Assembly: GCA_030526445.1 (NCBI GenBank)
Contig: JAUNCV010000020.1
Location: forward strand, 3,064 to 8,973
Length of the DNA: 5,910 bases
Source: Bacteroidales bacterium
Lineage (GTDB): Bacteria; Bacteroidota; Bacteroidia; Bacteroidales; UBA3663
Direction of reading: 5' to 3'
Program-made: the position numbers and the translations under genes
In this document: positions 5,673 to 5,910 of the stretch, in pieces
Layout: each line of letters begins with the position of its first letter
How positions within the stretch are numbered: position 1 is the first letter of the stretch
The notes under the pieces: generated by a model
Databases searched by the model: none
Seen by the model: the letters and a program-made list of their open reading frames with translations, nothing else
What the model was told of the DNA's origin: nothing

Positions 5673-5910
5673 ACTATTGTCCATTGGACTAATTATGGCT
5701 GTTGTAACATCTGCGTCGGCCCAGCAGATGACTCTCAGAGAATGTATAGACTATGCCATTGGACATAATACACAAATTAAGCAGCAAGAGATATCTGCTC
5801 AGAACAGTGAGATAGCTCTCAACAATGCCAAGAACTATTATCTTCCCACAGTGAACGCAAATCTTGGACAAAGTTTTGGCTTCGGTCGCAGCTCGGGCCG
5901 AGATGGTAGC
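5656..5910 (+). CDS. TolC-type outer-membrane efflux protein, N-terminal part (3' truncated)
   Basis: The frame is open from ATG 5656 to the window edge (85 codons, no stop), so the gene continues outside. Residues 1-22 form a Sec signal peptide: MKRQNR, a hydrophobic core LLSIGLIMAVV, and an ASA cleavage site before QQ (predicted cut after Ala22). The mature start, MTLRECIDYAIGHNTQIKQQEISAQNSEIALNNAKNYYLPTVNANLG, is the standard opening of TolC-family proteins: a T-L-x-E/Q-C-I-x-Y-A-L-like motif, a helix rich in Gln and Asn, then a Y-x-L-P-x-V/L-x-x-N-x stretch leading into the first outer-membrane strand (GQSFGFGRS). It forms the outer-membrane exit channel. The start lies 17 nt inside the adaptor gene in another frame, which implies coupled translation and the same exporter. 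No Shine-Dalgarno is evident. Confidence 0.88.
   Translation, partial: MKRQNRLLSIGLIMAVVTSASAQQMTLRECIDYAIGHNTQIKQQEISAQNSEIALNNAKNYYLPTVNANLGQSFGFGRSSGRDGS

Noticed and set aside
5689..5871. Minus-strand open frame of 60 residues at the right end
   Set aside because: It is antisense to the TolC-type gene, whose signal peptide and N-terminal motif are clear on the plus strand.

Overview
The window looks like chromosomal DNA from a Bacteroidales bacterium, most likely Prevotella or Bacteroides-like. Three things suggest this. Two intergenic promoters carry the Bacteroidetes -7 element TAnnTTTG. Start codons are preceded by A-rich or G-free leaders instead of Shine-Dalgarno sites. One lipoprotein has a Cys followed by an acidic run, as in Bacteroidetes surface lipoproteins. 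The genus is an inference from style and protein resemblance; no marker gene is present. All six genes read on the + strand.

Layout. (1) 1-492: the 3' end of a superfamily 1 (UPF1/DNA2-like) helicase gene, cut by the left edge. (2) 493-591: a short intergenic stretch with a good promoter. (3) 592-1161: a monocistronic-looking gene for a small lipoprotein of unknown function. (4) 1162-1323: an intergenic region with a long 18-bp stem-loop (probable terminator), then a second promoter and a 58-nt leader without any G. (5) 1324 to the right edge: a tightly packed operon encoding an ABC ATPase, two paralogous MacB/FtsX-type permeases, a HlyD/MacA/AcrA-type periplasmic adaptor, and the first 85 codons of a TolC-type outer-membrane factor. 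This last gene has no stop in the window and overlaps the adaptor gene by 17 nt.

The five operon genes can be assembled into one machine. The ATPase energises two inner-membrane permeases, which probably form a heterodimer. The adaptor is anchored in the inner membrane and carries an R-L-S triad with the spacing of the TolC-docking motif of AcrA. It would link the permeases to the outer-membrane channel. This is a MacAB-TolC-like tripartite exporter or envelope mechanotransmission system; its substrate cannot be told from the sequence.

I see no CRISPR, tRNA, rRNA, insertion sequence or phage gene, and no clear sign of an undescribed system. The points most worth a second look are the 18-bp stem-loop, the G-free leader, a small hairpin between the second permease and the adaptor gene, and the uncharacterised acidic-tethered lipoprotein.
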